From positions 11,518,501 through 11,582,500 of the forward strand of contig NC_060107.1 of the NCBI RefSeq assembly GCF_021155765.1: a DNA stretch of 64,000 nt. The letters are read 5' to 3'. The translations under genes and the position numbers were made by a program. Shown here one piece after another: positions 32,335 through 45,954 of the stretch. Position 1 is the first letter of the stretch. Every line of letters begins with the position of its first letter. The stretch comes from Diprion similis (Eukaryota > Arthropoda > Insecta > Hymenoptera > Diprionidae). A model generated the notes under the pieces. It searched no databases and was not told the origin of the DNA. It saw only the letters and a program-made list of their open reading frames with translations.

Positions 32335-34058
32335 CTAGGATGTCTGATGGACTGATTTTGAGAATTTTCTTTCATCATCAAATGATTTCCTATCCATAAA
32401 AGAGTTGATTTTTGGATTTTTACACCGCTCTCTAGTATTTCTATTCGGGAATATCAAGCTGCGCTGTATCCTGGGCGATAAGTTGGGTTTTACGATAATG
32501 GGGTCGTGGGAAATAGCGTGTCTGAGAATGAGCTCAAAATCGTTAGTCCACATCGTGCCGAAGGACTTCTTATCCTGAGGGTTCAACTCCTCAGCCTTGT
32601 CACCCTCATTTGAGACCTTCTTACTACTCACAGCTTTATCCCGCTTCTTCGATTTCTTTTGATCACAAGTTACCGAGACGTTGGAACTGTCTTCGATCTC
32701 ACCCCCTGATTTCCTCCCTTGCAACGCGCTCATGCCGAGCTTTCGACGATTTTTGCTACTCCGATTCAGCCACGAGCACATTTTCGTCTCGCCACTTGCT
32801 GGCTTCTTATCGAATAGTGAATCAGGCTTCATCTGCGGCGCTTTTTCCTGTCAAAACCATCAGCCAGCTGTAATTTTAAAGCTGTCATCTCACACCATCG
32901 CACTTCAAACTATTCTTTATCGTTTTTGCTACAAAAATTACGAGCTCAACTCGAATATATTCACGTTTATATCCGCAATATATTTTCAAATATATTAATC
33001 AATATCAATATAAATAATTATCAATATTCGTGCAGTGCTTGTCATCTCAGGATTATAATAAGATCAGGGTACACTTTTGTACAAGTACATGCAAAGTAAG
33101 TTTTCGCTTTCGAAAATTCGCTCGCACAGCACGCAATACTCCAGAAGCATTGCAATAACGTAAGGTTAAAATGTTCAAACCACTCAAGATAGATCGCGAA
33201 ATATTAAAGAAGCATTGTAGCAAGGTCTCTACTATATCGTGACACATTGCAAAACCTTTCAGCAATATTGCAAAAACGTATCTTTCCAAGATTCACAAAA
33301 TTCATGGATATTGATCAAAATTACAAAAAGATTGCAGCAAAGAAACTCGATAATAATTACAAAATTTCAACGAAATAAAAAGGATTTCAAACCTTTCTCA
33401 TACATTACTCATCATTGCTGAAATATTGCAAAATCTATCTTTGGGATGTTCGGAATATTTCAGTCACGATCTGCAGTATTACTGCAACTTTAAATTCATC
33501 CTTGATGAAAAAAAATATCGAATCAATATATAATCAAAATCAATAATCAAAATATTACTGCAATATTCCTCCGATATTGAAGTGCTTGTTTAGTAAAAGT
33601 CAAATTAAGTCTTTGACCAAATTACTTCTCTGTCAACATCGTAGGTACGAGGAGTTTTCGATGGTTTCTCCACCTCATGGACGCTGCCTCTGTTAAGTTC
33701 TCTGATAATCTCATCAGCAGCACTTGTCCTGATGCAAGCATCACCGCAGCTCAACAACGCCTGGTACTTCATCACACCCATCGGTGAGGGTGGTGGAGTC
33801 AACGAACCTCCTTCGACGGTCTGAGTCATCCATAAAATTTGCAATTTGATGAATCTTGTAAATACCATTGAACGAAAATTAATTGCGTGAGAAAAATCGG
33901 TACCACATTTTCAAATCTGTTCAATTTTCTTCCGGAAATTTCGGCGAACTTGGGCAACGAGGTTAACTTCCATGGTGATGGGCGGTGGTCGTTTTGATGC
34001 TCCATCCATGGGTTCTGTGAACTCGGCAGAATGTTGGATGGATATCGTCTCGGGTTAT
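32335..34058 (-). CDS. Unrecognised protein, 3' part of a multi-exon gene
   Basis: Three minus-strand exons join in frame: 34058-33907 (50 codons, starts NPRRYPSNILPSSQNPWMEH), 33820-33626 (65 codons, starts TVEGGSLTPPPSPMG) and 32847-32335 (170 codons plus TAG). Junctions are GT-AG. The first donor could instead be three bases later, leaving the frame unchanged. The second intron holds a copy of the GCAATATTGC repeat. The upstream end is open: an in-frame stop lies before the AG at 34059-34060, so a further 5' exon supplying one base is expected, or translation starts at the internal Met. The C-terminal part is Lys/Ser-rich (KKSKKRDKAVSSKK) and ends in a basic segment with HDPIIVKPNLSPRIQRSL. 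No known domain is recognised; the protein is probably intracellular. Confidence 0.55.
33060..33590. repeat. GCAATATTGC-word dispersed repeat, copy C
   Basis: It has words such as GCACAGCACGCAATACTCCA, CATTGCAATAACG, TTGCTGAAATATTGCAAAA and TACTGCAATATT. It lies in the intron of the gene at 32335-34058. Confidence 0.55.
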
Positions 34059-34069
34059 CTGGCTACAAA

Positions 34070-36320
34070 CAAAGTTCATAGATTTTCCGATAGTCAGGTA
34101 GAGATCGTTGCAATATTCACTTTGGAGAGAAGAAATAGGCGGATTGAGTGACAGATGATTTTGATATTCAGACAGCTGAACGGAGAAACTGTCTGCTCCT
34201 TAGTTTCAACGATCTCAAAATAACTTTTAGCTCTTCTCAGTAAGAGAAAAATTCAGTTAAGAATTCGAATGATTGACTGACTGGTTTTAAATGTTCGATT
34301 AGTCGATTCTGGTGGAGAAAAAATTGACAAGTAAAGTCCTGCGAAGTTGTTTGGGAACGTTTCTTCTTTCGATGCGCTTTTCACTTGCGACCTGCTTCTC
34401 ACTACGTTTCTATTGATCCTACAAGCAAGGTATGATCAAGGTGAAATAAAAAATGCATGAAAGGGTGAAGACGAAGTGTAAAAATAGAAGGAAAAGCAAA
34501 GTGACAGGAATGCTCTTCACCTTTGCAATGTTGAAGAATTGCAATAGCTTTTGCATATCGTAATGCTTCTTCACGTTGTAGGATGAAAGCGTTTTTTCTT
34601 GTCTTGTTTTGCAATTTTGTGATGAAAATTCGTAAAATTTTCTGTGGATTTTCCTCAGATACTCTGTAATAATCGTGAAAAATCTTGAAAAATTTCGTGA
34701 ATTTGTAATAAACAGAGTTTCGCTGAATTTTTTTCTCAAACATTCAAAAACTTCTTATCGATACTTTGAAGTTTGTTCAATTGTTTCCTGTAATTTCGAA
34801 TCAACGTTGGATTCAAAGTCTCAAGTGATTAATTATGTCCAAATTTTACGATTACAAAAAAATTTGAATCAATCAAATTCTTGTAAAAGATCGATTAAGA
34901 ATCAAACTAATCGCAAATGCAAAATCTACAATATCGGAGTCGTTTGCAAAGCTGAAATTGTATATCCAAAATACATCGAGAGAAGCTCGAGGCATCGACC
35001 CTCCCTCCGAATTTGCAGAACATTAATTGAATCTTTCGTCGTTAATTTGACTATCAACTTTCCTCCCTCGCATTTCATAATGCCTACTGCAATGCACACA
35101 AAGGCTTGATGGAACATTTCGGTTTCTCGTTTACCTCTCGTGCAATTTGGCTCTGTCTATATTATAGTAGGTATACCCCTCGTTTGATCAAGAAGTTGAA
35201 ATATTTCAACTCCGTGACGTTTTGTAAACATTTAACTCACCGCTCTCTAGAGATAAAAGACGCATAAATTAACGATTTTAAAATACTATAAGTTCTGGTC
35301 TTCGGGTAAATATTTGGTGGAAAAGCTTTGCAAGATTATATTAAAGGTATCACAGGATATTCATAATCAATTGTTTACAATACGGATTAATAAATTGTTG
35401 ATAAACGTTTACACAATATTCACGAAATCAAGTGCACGAAATCAGTTTATCACTTGCTACATATACAATTCGTCCATATTGCAACTGTAGCTGAGATATC
35501 TGAATATAGTTACAAGAGGTCGTAGCATTGCTAAAATATTGCAATATTTTCACAATGATTTTAACTTTGCATCTACTACATAATACTCACGTAACTGTCA
35601 GTCAGCGATGGGATTCGTATGAATTATTTAGTGATGGATACACGGGACAAAGAGAATTTCTAACAGATGGGATGACGAGAGGTGCGAGATGATACATATA
35701 TATCTATATATAAAAGAGAAGTAACCGGACTGAGAAGTGAACGTCGCAAGCAATCGGATTAGAGAGGTCGCGACCGGTTCGTCGGGTATCTAAGCCGGTT
35801 CCGCAAGCTTTGGAAGGCGGAAAGGAAAATACGACACCTTCACCTTGGCCCATGTAACCCATGGCGAGAGTTCAAGGACACCCGTTACATGTGAATTCAT
35901 TCTTATAAATTGCAATCAGAAATGATCTTCGGAGAGGATCTATGCAGGAAAGAAAATGAGAAAATTGGATTCAAAAAAACTGTTGAGAATTGTAGATTAT
36001 TTTTGTAGAGAATGGTGTGATACTCAAATTAATGAAACTATCTACTATCTCTCAGATACTAGATCACATCAATAGTATTTCTAGGAGTTTTCAGTAATCT
36101 TTAAGAAAAAGAAAATCATAGAATGCATCGAAAAACTTACCCTGATTATTTGTGAAAAGTGTTAACACCGTGGGTTGTATTGTCTGCCACTCACACACTG
36201 ACGCTCGAGTGTTAACGTGACGTAACGTCATTTAGCAAGCCACTACTACTAACTTTTTTAGGGTGGGGAGCCAAATTTCTCGCGACAGCTGTTTCGGTAG
36301 AATATGCAATTGTAATATCG
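34070..36320. other. Intergenic DNA, nothing firm
   Basis: Frames at 34402-34743 and 34926-35117 on the minus strand could hold an upstream exon of the preceding gene, but no splice pair can be chosen. A short GCAATATTGC-type fragment lies at 35520-35575. Confidence 0.35.
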
Positions 36321-36332
36321 ACTGTGCTTTAA

Positions 36333-36983
36333 AGCCTAACATACGTCTAGCAGCGCCAAAAATGCGCTACAAATTTTTTTTTAGTTGGGATAAGAATAGA
36401 ATTTAATAAAAATAAATAATACACATTGTTTATTGGTATTTAAACTTGATAAAATTTTTTATTTCTTCTTGTTCTTACAAAAATTACTACATTAAAAATT
36501 ACGCGATCCACAAAACTAAGAAAAAAAGTTGCTCTGTAGTTGAAAATTTTTTTTTTTAATTTTTGTAAAATAAAGTTGTAGTTATAGATTGTGAAGCCGG
36601 AATTTTAAATTTCGCAATTTATGGCAGTTTAAAAAAAAGTGTACGTTTTACGTCACAAATTTGACACTTCAATTATTTTTATAAAATTTTTAAATCAAAA
36701 TATCAAAAATCCGGCGCGACATATTATAACTACAATTTTATTTTACAAGAATTTTTTTCAAATTTTACAGATCGATTAATATTTACTTAAGATATGACGC
36801 CGACCGTTGATCAACTTTTGTTGATGTTTTATACAGTAATTTTTGTAAAAACAAAGTGAAATAAAATAAATTTTTTTATAATATTTAAATACTATTTATT
36901 TTTATTAATCTCTATTCATATCCCTACTAAAAACGGTTTTCTCTTGTAGCTCATTTTTGGCGCTGCTAGAGTTATCTAAGGCC
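36333..36983. mobile_element. Foldback transposable element with TTAA target duplication
   Basis: TTAA lies at 36329-36332 and 36984-36987. The left end AGCCTAACATACGTCTAGCA then GCGCCAAAAATG pairs with the right end, reverse complement GGCCTTAGATAACTCTAGCA then GCGCCAAAAATG. Arms extend inward almost to the centre; for example AATTTTTGTAAAATAAAGTT pairs with AACTACAATTTTATTTTACA-type sequence. It is about 650 bases with no transposase. TTAA flanks suggest a piggyBac-type non-autonomous element (inference). Confidence 0.75.
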
Positions 36984-36989
36984 TTAAAA

Positions 36990-38220
36990 GACCCACGTTG
37001 CAAGCGCAGGGTTAAAGTTTATTTCGGTTCAAAAAGAGCACTCTTCTTTCGTAATTCTAAATTCACAAGAGCTTAGTAACTGCGTTAATTGTATAATTCT
37101 CGAAGTGAACTCCCCGAAGCCTCGTCACATAATGCCGAATTCACGCTGCTCTCCGTCCTACTGACTTAGATTCGTCAACCGTCTAATCCCCATGTTTATG
37201 TTTTCGGGTTCTCGTAGTTCCCGGCATCCCCGTTTCACCACCAAGGCCTATACTCCTAAATTTTGACTAAATTTTGGAAGAAAAACAAGTTTGGGTCGCG
37301 AGACGTGCGGCAAAAATAAAAATGCTAGGCCTCGTATACGAAGTTTTCACTCAAATTTTTTGCAGTATTCTCGACACTTTTCCGCATTAGTTTGAATTCA
37401 TAGAGTGAAATTCAGTATACATCTTACATATAGATATTAGATACATATCTAAATAGAGTGATTAGCTTACGGTCGAATGGTCTAACGCATGTGCGCTAAA
37501 ATTTTAGACCAAAAGCAGTTTTTTGGTCAGGTCTAATCTGAAAATTTTATGGGGCTGAAGTTTGTATGTTAACGCAACGAAACGATGGGGAAAAAATCAC
37601 TATTTTGCAAGTTGAGAGTGAGATTGAAGTTCTCAAGTTTCCAAAATATGAATTAGTTTTGTGGTGTTATAATTTACTGCATTTTTTTTTTTTCTTTTTA
37701 CAGATATTTCAGTAACTACGAAATAACGATTTTAACCGAATTGCAAACGATCACAATAACGTTACTAACTTCAGATCCGTAAAAATTTTGGCGGTTGTAA
37801 TTTTAAAATATATTTCATTTTGTATATAAACTTAATAGCATCACTTTTCTTAGGCTCGTATGTAAGGGAATAGTAACTATAAAATTTTGAAATTTTCAAG
37901 GTTTGTTCCTATCATTATGGATAGAGCTTGGAGACACGAGTAGTGGCATGAAATTTTACACAAATTTTTTTTAATGGTTTCGAACAGATCTGAGAGACGT
38001 CTAAATGAAAATTTGTTTCACCCCCAAAGAAGGAACAAATTAATACACACCTTTAAGCCATTTCAGGCATAAAGGAGTACGAATATCCCCACAAAAAGGA
38101 TACCGAAAATAGGAAATCCTATATGTAGTTATATAGGGCGTCGTGAAGAATTTCGTTCCGAATATTTCTTGCTTCTACTGCCCTTGTTTTTCTGTATAAA
38201 TTGAAAAATTTCCAATAAAG
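36990..38220. other. AT-rich intergenic DNA, nothing recognised
   Basis: No gene-like frame, repeat pair or RNA gene was noticed. Confidence 0.35.
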
Positions 38221-38227
38221 AATAATA

Positions 38228-38480
38228 AAAACTCGCAATTTGTTGCAGGTCTGCAATTATTCAAGCCTGCAACACGAATCCTGCTTCAAACTTCATAAAA
38301 GCAACATGAAAATGTGACTCGCAAGTATTATATCGTCGCTATTCTTACCCCATATCGCATCATTACAACATTACATAAATCTTACAAATACGATCTTACG
38401 CAAGATTGTAAGTCTTCTAAAATATTGCAACAATCCAAAATCCTTTATGAGAAAAGAGCAGTTGCAAATATTTCACGATT
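38228..38480. repeat. Degenerate GCAATATTGC-word repeat
   Basis: It contains CGCAATTTGTTGCAGGTCTGCAATTA and CTAAAATATTGCAACAATCC. It is weaker than the other copies. Confidence 0.35.
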
Positions 38481-38725
38481 GACGAATGGCTGCAGAGATT
38501 CTTCGACGTCGCTTTGCCTGGTGCAATGCTCCAACCGCGAAGAGCCCGCCGGCTACACACGCGTTATAGTCGACAATAATCCGCTTACAGGTCCAACTTC
38601 ATTAGGCTGAGAGCCAAACGGGGTGGGAGTTTAATGGGGTGGCAGTGGTTATGCAGCCGGGGTTGCTGGGGAGATTAAATATGCTCGGGGTGATGCATAT
38701 TGTAAGCAGCTTACGAGAGAGGAGC

Positions 38726-38727
<2 letters not shown>

Positions 38728-38756
<29 letters not shown>

Positions 38757-38757
38757 T
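38728..38757. repeat. (CA)n(TA)n compound microsatellite
   Basis: About eight CA units are followed by about seven TA units. Confidence 0.85.
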
Positions 38758-38759
38758 TT

Positions 38760-41700
38760 TGCTGTAATACAGACTTGCAGGTGTCCGATATTTTTGCACA
38801 GGCCATTGCCCAGCCTCCATCCTACAGGGCTTAAAACTTTGCTCCTTCCTCCGTCTTCTCGTCCCGATGCGTCGAACAGACTCGATGAAGATCCTCCAGG
38901 ACCTGATCCTGAAGATTGATAACGTGGAGGGCTGCCACTGGACTTTGACCTTTGGTTCGTTACCAAACGGTTATTGGTACTATCGAAAATGGTGGAAATT
39001 GAACGAGACTAGGGTTTCTAAGATTTGGAAAACTTCTTCTGCTGTATTTAGAAATTTAAAAGTCTTCTTATGTCTTGTACAAATTCTAATAGATATAGAA
39101 CTTTGCTACGATGTGAAAAAAATTTTGTTGAATTAGCGTTACTTCGTAATATTTAACTGGGTTTCATGGAGTTTTGATAGTTTATTTCTCATATATATGT
39201 ACATATATATTTCAACGAACTTGATAGAACTTAGCATATTCCACCAATATTTTGTCACACTTGGATGTGGACAAATCTTACAAATTTTATTTCAAATATC
39301 TTTCTACAATTTCGGCAAATATCACCGAATTTATCATGATAAATTCAAAGATTTTACATAGATCATGGTTCGCAAGAGTTTGAAACCTTTACGACGTTTC
39401 CATAGACAAGTTGACAAGTAAAATAACCGGAAATACCGTAAGGATTCAATGAGCAAATTTTTCAAAAAGTCATATCGATTTCCTCACAGCAGTTTTCAAT
39501 TTTTTTCTATTTTCATATTTATTTGTCAATGAGCTCAGCTATAAGACTTCATATTGAAAAATGTTTTGATTAGCATTATTTGGGGCTTGTGATGGATATT
39601 TTTCCATTTTTAAAACCCATTCTTATCTAAATAAAATTCTTTCTTCTTCGACTGCTCGTGCAACGCAAACCACCTGGCCATGTCAGTAAATGTAAAAAAA
39701 GTATCATTTCTAAAAAACTACTCATATTTTCACTGGATACGTTTCACCGTTAATCGCAATACCTACCGTCACAGTTCTTTAAAGGCTTTCTCTGCTCAGC
39801 CGGCAGATGTCACCCAAGTTGCTGTTCGCAAGTTTAACTCTGCACAAAACTGCTAGTTAACATTATGAATTAGTATTCCCACGAGAAGAAAACCGTTTCT
39901 ACAAGTTTCTTTCTACAAGTAGCGGTCAAGTAATATAAATTAAATTAAATTAGATTATATTAAATTAAATCAAACTTTATAAAATTGAAAATTAAATGTA
40001 TGAGAAACGAACTTATAAAAACGATGACCTTTCTTTTCAAGGTTCACTTACAAAAAAAAAAAAATAGGATTAGATGGAACATCAGAACAAACACAAATTA
40101 CTTGCACATCGAAATAATCGTAGTGAGTAAGAAAAACGGGACAAACCGCAAAAATTACGATTCGCCTTCATTAAAATTGAAAACTTAGGTTATGTGGTGA
40201 CAAAATGGCGCCAACAACTAGACTCTGACGTCATTAGGACATTTTTCAATAGATCCTGTTCACGAATTTCCGTATCAACGATTGTTGACTATTCGTACTC
40301 ATCCAGTTCAGACTTTTTCCACTGTTATTATCGACGACAAGGTCCGAAACAGAGTTGAATTAGTGATTAGTGAAAAAGCGTTCAAAAAATTAGAAGTGGG
40401 AGTCATTTTACAATATATATCATTGCTGAAACATTTTTATATCTCATAACGGATTTATTCAGATTTTCAAATACGTCGATCAATAACATAGTTTTAAAAA
40501 ATTGTGGAAAATTTGAACGGTGTCGAGAAAACTGAAGAAAAAAAATTGAGAGTTTTCAAAGTGAGAACAATCTTATAAAAAATTGCTGGCCAATTTCAAA
40601 AGATCAAGAATCGTACGTAGCTCGAAGTGAGCTGGACTGCCCCACATGAAGTTCCTTCACTTTCAGTTTCACGTTGAAATTCACCGTCAGAATGTGGTTG
40701 GCTCAGCAGCGAATAATCGTTTCTGCAAATTGTGTCTGATAAGTACAACTAAAACGATTTAAGAAAACCGCGAGTTTATCTGCTCTATAAATCTCATAAC
40801 TAGTCCCGACGCGTTTCATGTAAAAAAATAAAGAGCAAGGCGGACTTGTGCCATTTTTTGGCACTTGCAGGACTTGCATTTTGTGCATTATAATGCACAG
40901 CGATTCGAATTCATGGGAATTTGGTTCGTCGCTCGCCTCGAGTTGAATGGAACTTGTAGATTGGAATTAAATCGCACCGGGCTAATATTCCCATTTAAAT
41001 GTAAACGGGCGGAAGTAGCGATGCAGGCGTTTCTCGCTGCTCGAACGGTCTTGGCTTCGGCAGTTTACTTTACTACTCTGGCGGATTACGTGTGTTTTAG
41101 GGTCTTTCGTTTTGGAGACTACATTCTTTGTTCACTCCCGCCTGAAACACTTGTCGTATGTAGCAAGAGATAAAAAAAATTTTTTTGCTGACGGATATAT
41201 AATGGATCCAATTTCAAAAAGTAGCTCTCGCAATTCAAAGTTTTCCCAATTTAGTAAAAATTGATATTTTTTTTTTTTAACAATTGACACCGCTCTGCTA
41301 CGATTAATGATACAGACTTATTCCTAACAGCATTTTGTAAATAATGAACATCTCTAAAAAATCATCATTTCAGTTTTTTGTTGTAAAGTCAATAGTTTAG
41401 GTTCTATAGAAGTTTAAAATTGATTTTAGCAAAAAAAAAAAAAAATTGTGCAGAGAATCCAATTTTATACAAAATGCATTCAGAATCAAGTCCAATCATT
41501 AAATGAGACTCAGTGTTTTAACAATTTAAAAAAATAACTGACATCAATTCCCATCTTATTTAGATCGAAAAGCATTAAAAAATTCCGGAAGTGAAATTTC
41601 AAAATTGAATTAACGAGATATAATGCAGTGAGAATTGTTTTTTTGCTTTTAAACGAAACAAGCTAGTCCGTTGCCATACCAAGATCGGGGATGCGGTCTA

Positions 41701-42820
41701 TTTCCGGTTCTTTTGTTTTTCTCTGGGAAGAATTATCCCTTTTTATTTTCTTGCGGCGTAGTACTTTTTGTATATATATAGGGTTATGTTGTTGTATTGA
41801 CCGTAAATTTGAATCGCGGTTAGATTCAGTCTTCTGGCCAGCATATGTAGCGACGTATTATGCAAAGTGGCCTCTACGGTTTATATTTCTTGGGGCAACA
41901 ATAAGCGTGGGCTTTACCAGCGATAAGTGCGTGGTAGCGCTGTTTATACATATATCCTTAGGTGATTGCAACGTGCTTTTGGTATCTCAGAATTTCCCTG
42001 ATACTGTGTATCGTGATGTTCGCACGAATTTTTCTTAACCCGCTTCAAAGTTCACGAAATACAGGTAGCTTAAGACCATATACCTTGGTTACCATGCGAT
42101 TCAAGTTTCTTATAAGAGTTGATCGTTCGATGTGGTTTGGTTACTGCAGTAAAAGTTACTAAGAACAGTAATCAGTATCAACTATTTACGAATTCCGAAT
42201 GATTTCAATAAGATTTTATTTATTTATCTACGTTAAAATAAATACGTGAGATAATAGAAATTGCATACGTTTACTCACGGTTTATGCTTTTTGCGGAAAA
42301 ATTTTCAACAATCACTTCTTCTAACTTTTGCAATTTTCCTTGTAGATTTTAGTTTGAAAAAGCATTGATATTTCATATTTTGCACAAAATCTTTTTTCCA
42401 ACTTTAGTGCGAGGGTTCCTCCTTAACTCCCATACCTCTGTCCTAAAATGTGTGACTAGATTTTAGTCTAGTTCATCAGACTGTATCAGATGTCTCGCGT
42501 ACAGGTATCGAAATCAATAAAGTATGGCGTCCTTCAGTTTCAATTTCAATTTCATTCAAGAAATCTGAGTGAAACCACCAATATTTCTTTCACCCTGATG
42601 CACTTTTTTCTCCATGACTAAAAGTTCATAAAATCCTTCGTCAAACCAACACATTTCTCTCAGAAAGCTCAGCCGGAGGATTCGCAGCGGATCGTGAAAG
42701 CGGTTGGAAAGTGGGCTTGAGTTTCACACCGAAACGCCCCAAATATGATTTAATCAAGTTAAACGGCAGTTAGTTAGAGGTGAACCCGAGCTTCTGGCAG
42801 GACTGGCATGTCGTGTAGAG
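38760..42820. other. Gene-poor DNA, no supported gene
   Basis: A minus-strand frame at about 38800-38966 is Ser/Gly-rich, but a second frame is equally open across it. Frames at 40865-41173 and 41691-42038 lack motifs. Nothing was assigned. Confidence 0.35.
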
Positions 42821-42825
42821 CCACA

Positions 42826-43313
42826 AAATACGTTTAAAGGCCCAGCAGAATCCTTATGGAAGTTGACTGGATTTTCAGTATGTTAGAGGATCAAAATCCT
42901 CTGGATCAAAAGTTCTCATGGACAAGATGAGTCCCAAAAATCAGTAGTTTTCAAGATACAGGTTTTGGAATAAGGGTTTATGGTAAGTGGTTCCAGTAAA
43001 TCAGCGAGTTCACAGATGGAATCAATCCATTGATGCAATCGATCACAGCTTCCTGCCTATCTTTGAGAATCAACCTTGCAGTTTTCTCAGTGATTTGTTT
43101 GATTTCAAGTCCCCTTGAAGCTTTATAATCCAAGAACGTCACGACATCCATAGATATTAAAAAATCTGAACACTTTTCTCCCGAAGCATGTATCACGGAA
43201 TGACTAATTTTTGGGACTTGTGTTAACGAGAACTTTTGATCAGGGGAATATGTGCTATGACATACTGAAAGTCCAGCCAATTTCCATAGGGATTTTGCTG
43301 GTCCGTTACGCAA
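42826..43313. mobile_element. Foldback element of about 490 bp
   Basis: The left arm CCAGCAGAATCCTTATGGAA and onward (TTGACTGGATTTTCAGTATG, GATCAAAAGTTCTC, AGTCCCAAAAAT) pairs with the right arm, read in reverse complement: CCAGCAAAATCCCTATGGAA, TTGGCTGGACTTTCAGTATG, GATCAAAAGTTCTC, AGTCCCAAAAAT. The minus-strand frame at 42978-43313 lies wholly inside and is not considered a gene. Confidence 0.65.
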
Positions 43314-45190
43314 TTTTCATGACCCAGTGATCGCAAGTAATAACACAACTAACATAAGTGCTCGATTGCGAAACGTCGTGTCGTTACGAGTTGCAAGTTG
43401 CAAAAACTGACATCAATTTCGTCTTGTGACTATCGTTGTCCCGCTGTTTGCGGTGGTAATGCAATGGAATTGCAATTGCAGTGGCGATACAAACTTTGAG
43501 ATACCATCAGCCTAGCTACCCGCGATCTTCTCTCATCTTTTTTAATACATCCCTCAACCATTAGTTTTAAGTTCGCTCACCCACCTCGACCAATATTTAC
43601 GTTTCATTTTGCTGAAGCGCTTCATCTACCACCCAGCGGTGCTCAACTGTTTACTCAACTTGATGAAGATGGCCATCTGGGTCAAAATGAGCCCTTGTTT
43701 TTGACCGTATCATCCGTTACTCCAACCTTTGCCTCGTTCAGAGTCTTCCGAAATTCCGAGTGAAATCTCCCGGAAGAATTGAACTAATCATTCCGGGATA
43801 CGAAAAAGCACACGCAAGAAGGAATCATTGTTACAGAAGCTCCAATTATTTTTTTTTTACCTATTCCAGTCATGGATAATTATTACGATACCTGGCTGTG
43901 ACATTATCATTGTTGCTACACTTTCCATTCTACGTTCTCAAGCACCAGAAATCACAGAAAAAATCAGGCCGACAAACAAAAGTTTTTATTTTGTTGAAAG
44001 AGCAAAAATTAATTCAATCACCCAATCACACAAAAATTTTATAGTATTCGCAACAGACACATCAGTCTCATTGACATAACAGTTTCTGTAGTTGTTTCTA
44101 CGGCAAGAATTCAAAATACCGATGCGGTAACTTTAGCAAAAATTTTTTTGTTTGTCCAATTGCAGAGAAGTTAATGTCTCAAGTTGAACTTTGAGGACAA
44201 GGAGACACTTATTGGAAACACATATACAAAAGCACCGGCAACGGGGGTTCACTATTCGTGCTTGGAAGCCGATATGCAGGATTACGAAGCATCGTGTCGC
44301 CTCATCTCTTCATCTGGGCATCCTGCAGAGCACACGCGCATTATATCGTTGTGTGCGTATAATATCTGTGTCCCTAAACTCGACACACGTTTGTAGAAAG
44401 TTTTCCAATTAAACCGTTTACATTGGATTAAGGGGCGGACCTACGGGTAATGGCGTGTCTATAAGCTCTCCTAATCGAACCTTGGCCAGACCCCTTGGTA
44501 AAGGCTGCACGTCACGGTGGAAGGAAATTACCGAAGGAGAGCACCGAGCTTCGTTTCTGTGTTTCTCCTCCCCAGCTGTGAAGTGCTTGTTGATTTTTAC
44601 ACCGAAATTATTTGCCCGCGTGAATTATCCGAGGCGAAACGCAAACTCTTCATATGATGGAAATTTCCCTAAATTTATAGACCGGCCGCTCACCGAGTGA
44701 CGGCGTGATGGCTTCATAAACCGATTACGTAGACAGAAGTATAACACAAAATGAAAATACTCAGGTAATTATGGAAATCCGCTGCGGGTGTTTTTAAAAC
44801 AAATAGTCCAAATGGGGCGCAGTGTTATCCTTGCTTCTGGCGACGTCTCCCCGCCTCGATGAATCTCTCGCTTCTACCCTCAGCCACTCGTTTCATGCGG
44901 AACAAATTTCGTTAGAATATTCAATTCAAATCGGCTTTGTTCTTCGTATTATTGAAGTGAAAGAATATTTTAAAAGACAAATTCCCAAACCGATAGAATT
45001 GCTAGTTGAAATGATATTTTCGGATTCAACGCAAAGGAATTATAGTTCAACACTGGTTGTGCCATGAAATTGTGCTGATTGTGGCCATCGATCCACACTG
45101 GTATAATTTTTTCCTTTGAATCCTCACACAATAAGATCATTAGAATCAAAAATATAAAAACAAACATAATCGTGAAAAGATTTATCATGT
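43314..45190. other. Intergenic DNA with a GC-rich stretch at 44440-44710
   Basis: No gene could be supported. Several short frames are open in the GC-rich part. Confidence 0.35.
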
Positions 45191-45191
45191 G

Positions 45192-45500
45192 TGATTCAGA
45201 TGTGTACCAACTGTCTAAAGAATTCCCTAGATTGTTAGGAAATTATTTTCCTAGCGAACGCTACTCTGCTCGATAATGCCATCGTGTATAGTTATGGTGT
45301 TAGTTATTTAAAGTTCCGCTCATTTTTTTCCCCAGGCAGATTCAACGTCACAACAATTAATCACCATTGATCTAGGGTATTTTGGCGCCGTTGGTACACG
45401 TCGTACTCAAGTCCAATCCAGCGCGAGAGAGAAACTTTTTTGAAGAAAGAAGCTGCACTTCTAGGCACACAATTTATACTCACACCACGACGACGTAGGC
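45192..45500 (+). repeat. Dispersed repeat, inverted copy of 23516-23816
   Basis: It matches the 23-kb copy in opposite orientation over about 300 bases. A TGA interrupts the frame that is open in the other copy, so coding function is unlikely. Confidence 0.6.
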
Positions 45501-45954
45501 TTTGCAGATTTATGGTAGTTTCCTGGCGTATATGATCAATATATTTCGAACCTGACGTGTAGAAATCCACTGAATTATGAGACGCAGCCACTTATGTCGC
45601 GATTTATAGTTTATTTGGTCGAGCCCTCTGAATATCCTGTATATACGGTGAATGCCTAATGCAACCGTATATTCACTGCCATGTGCTAAATTCGCAGGCG
45701 TCCCGACGCCGCGTCTCGGTGTCCCGTGCCTCAACCTGCAACTCCAACCTCGACTGAGCTTCGTAATTAATTTAATTAAATTGTACCGGCTTTACTGCAG
45801 CGATTCCTTGTTTCGTTTTCAAATTCATTCTCAAAGTCCTGTGTTCCCTTTTCTTTTGTTCCTTTTTACTAGACGCTCACGTATTGTTTAAGAACTCGAG
45901 CGCTTCTTCTCTCGAGAGATAAACACAAGTGAGTAGACATGCGAGGTTGGGCCT

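Noticed and set aside
34926..35117. Minus-strand frame that could be an upstream exon of the 32-34 kb gene
   Set aside because: Looks partly protein-like, but no donor can be paired in frame with the acceptor at 34059 with confidence.
38649..38966. Ser/Gly-rich minus-strand frame
   Set aside because: A second frame is open across the same bases, it runs into a CA/TA microsatellite, and no motif is present.
42978..43313. Minus-strand frame of 111 codons
   Set aside because: It lies within the arms of a foldback element.
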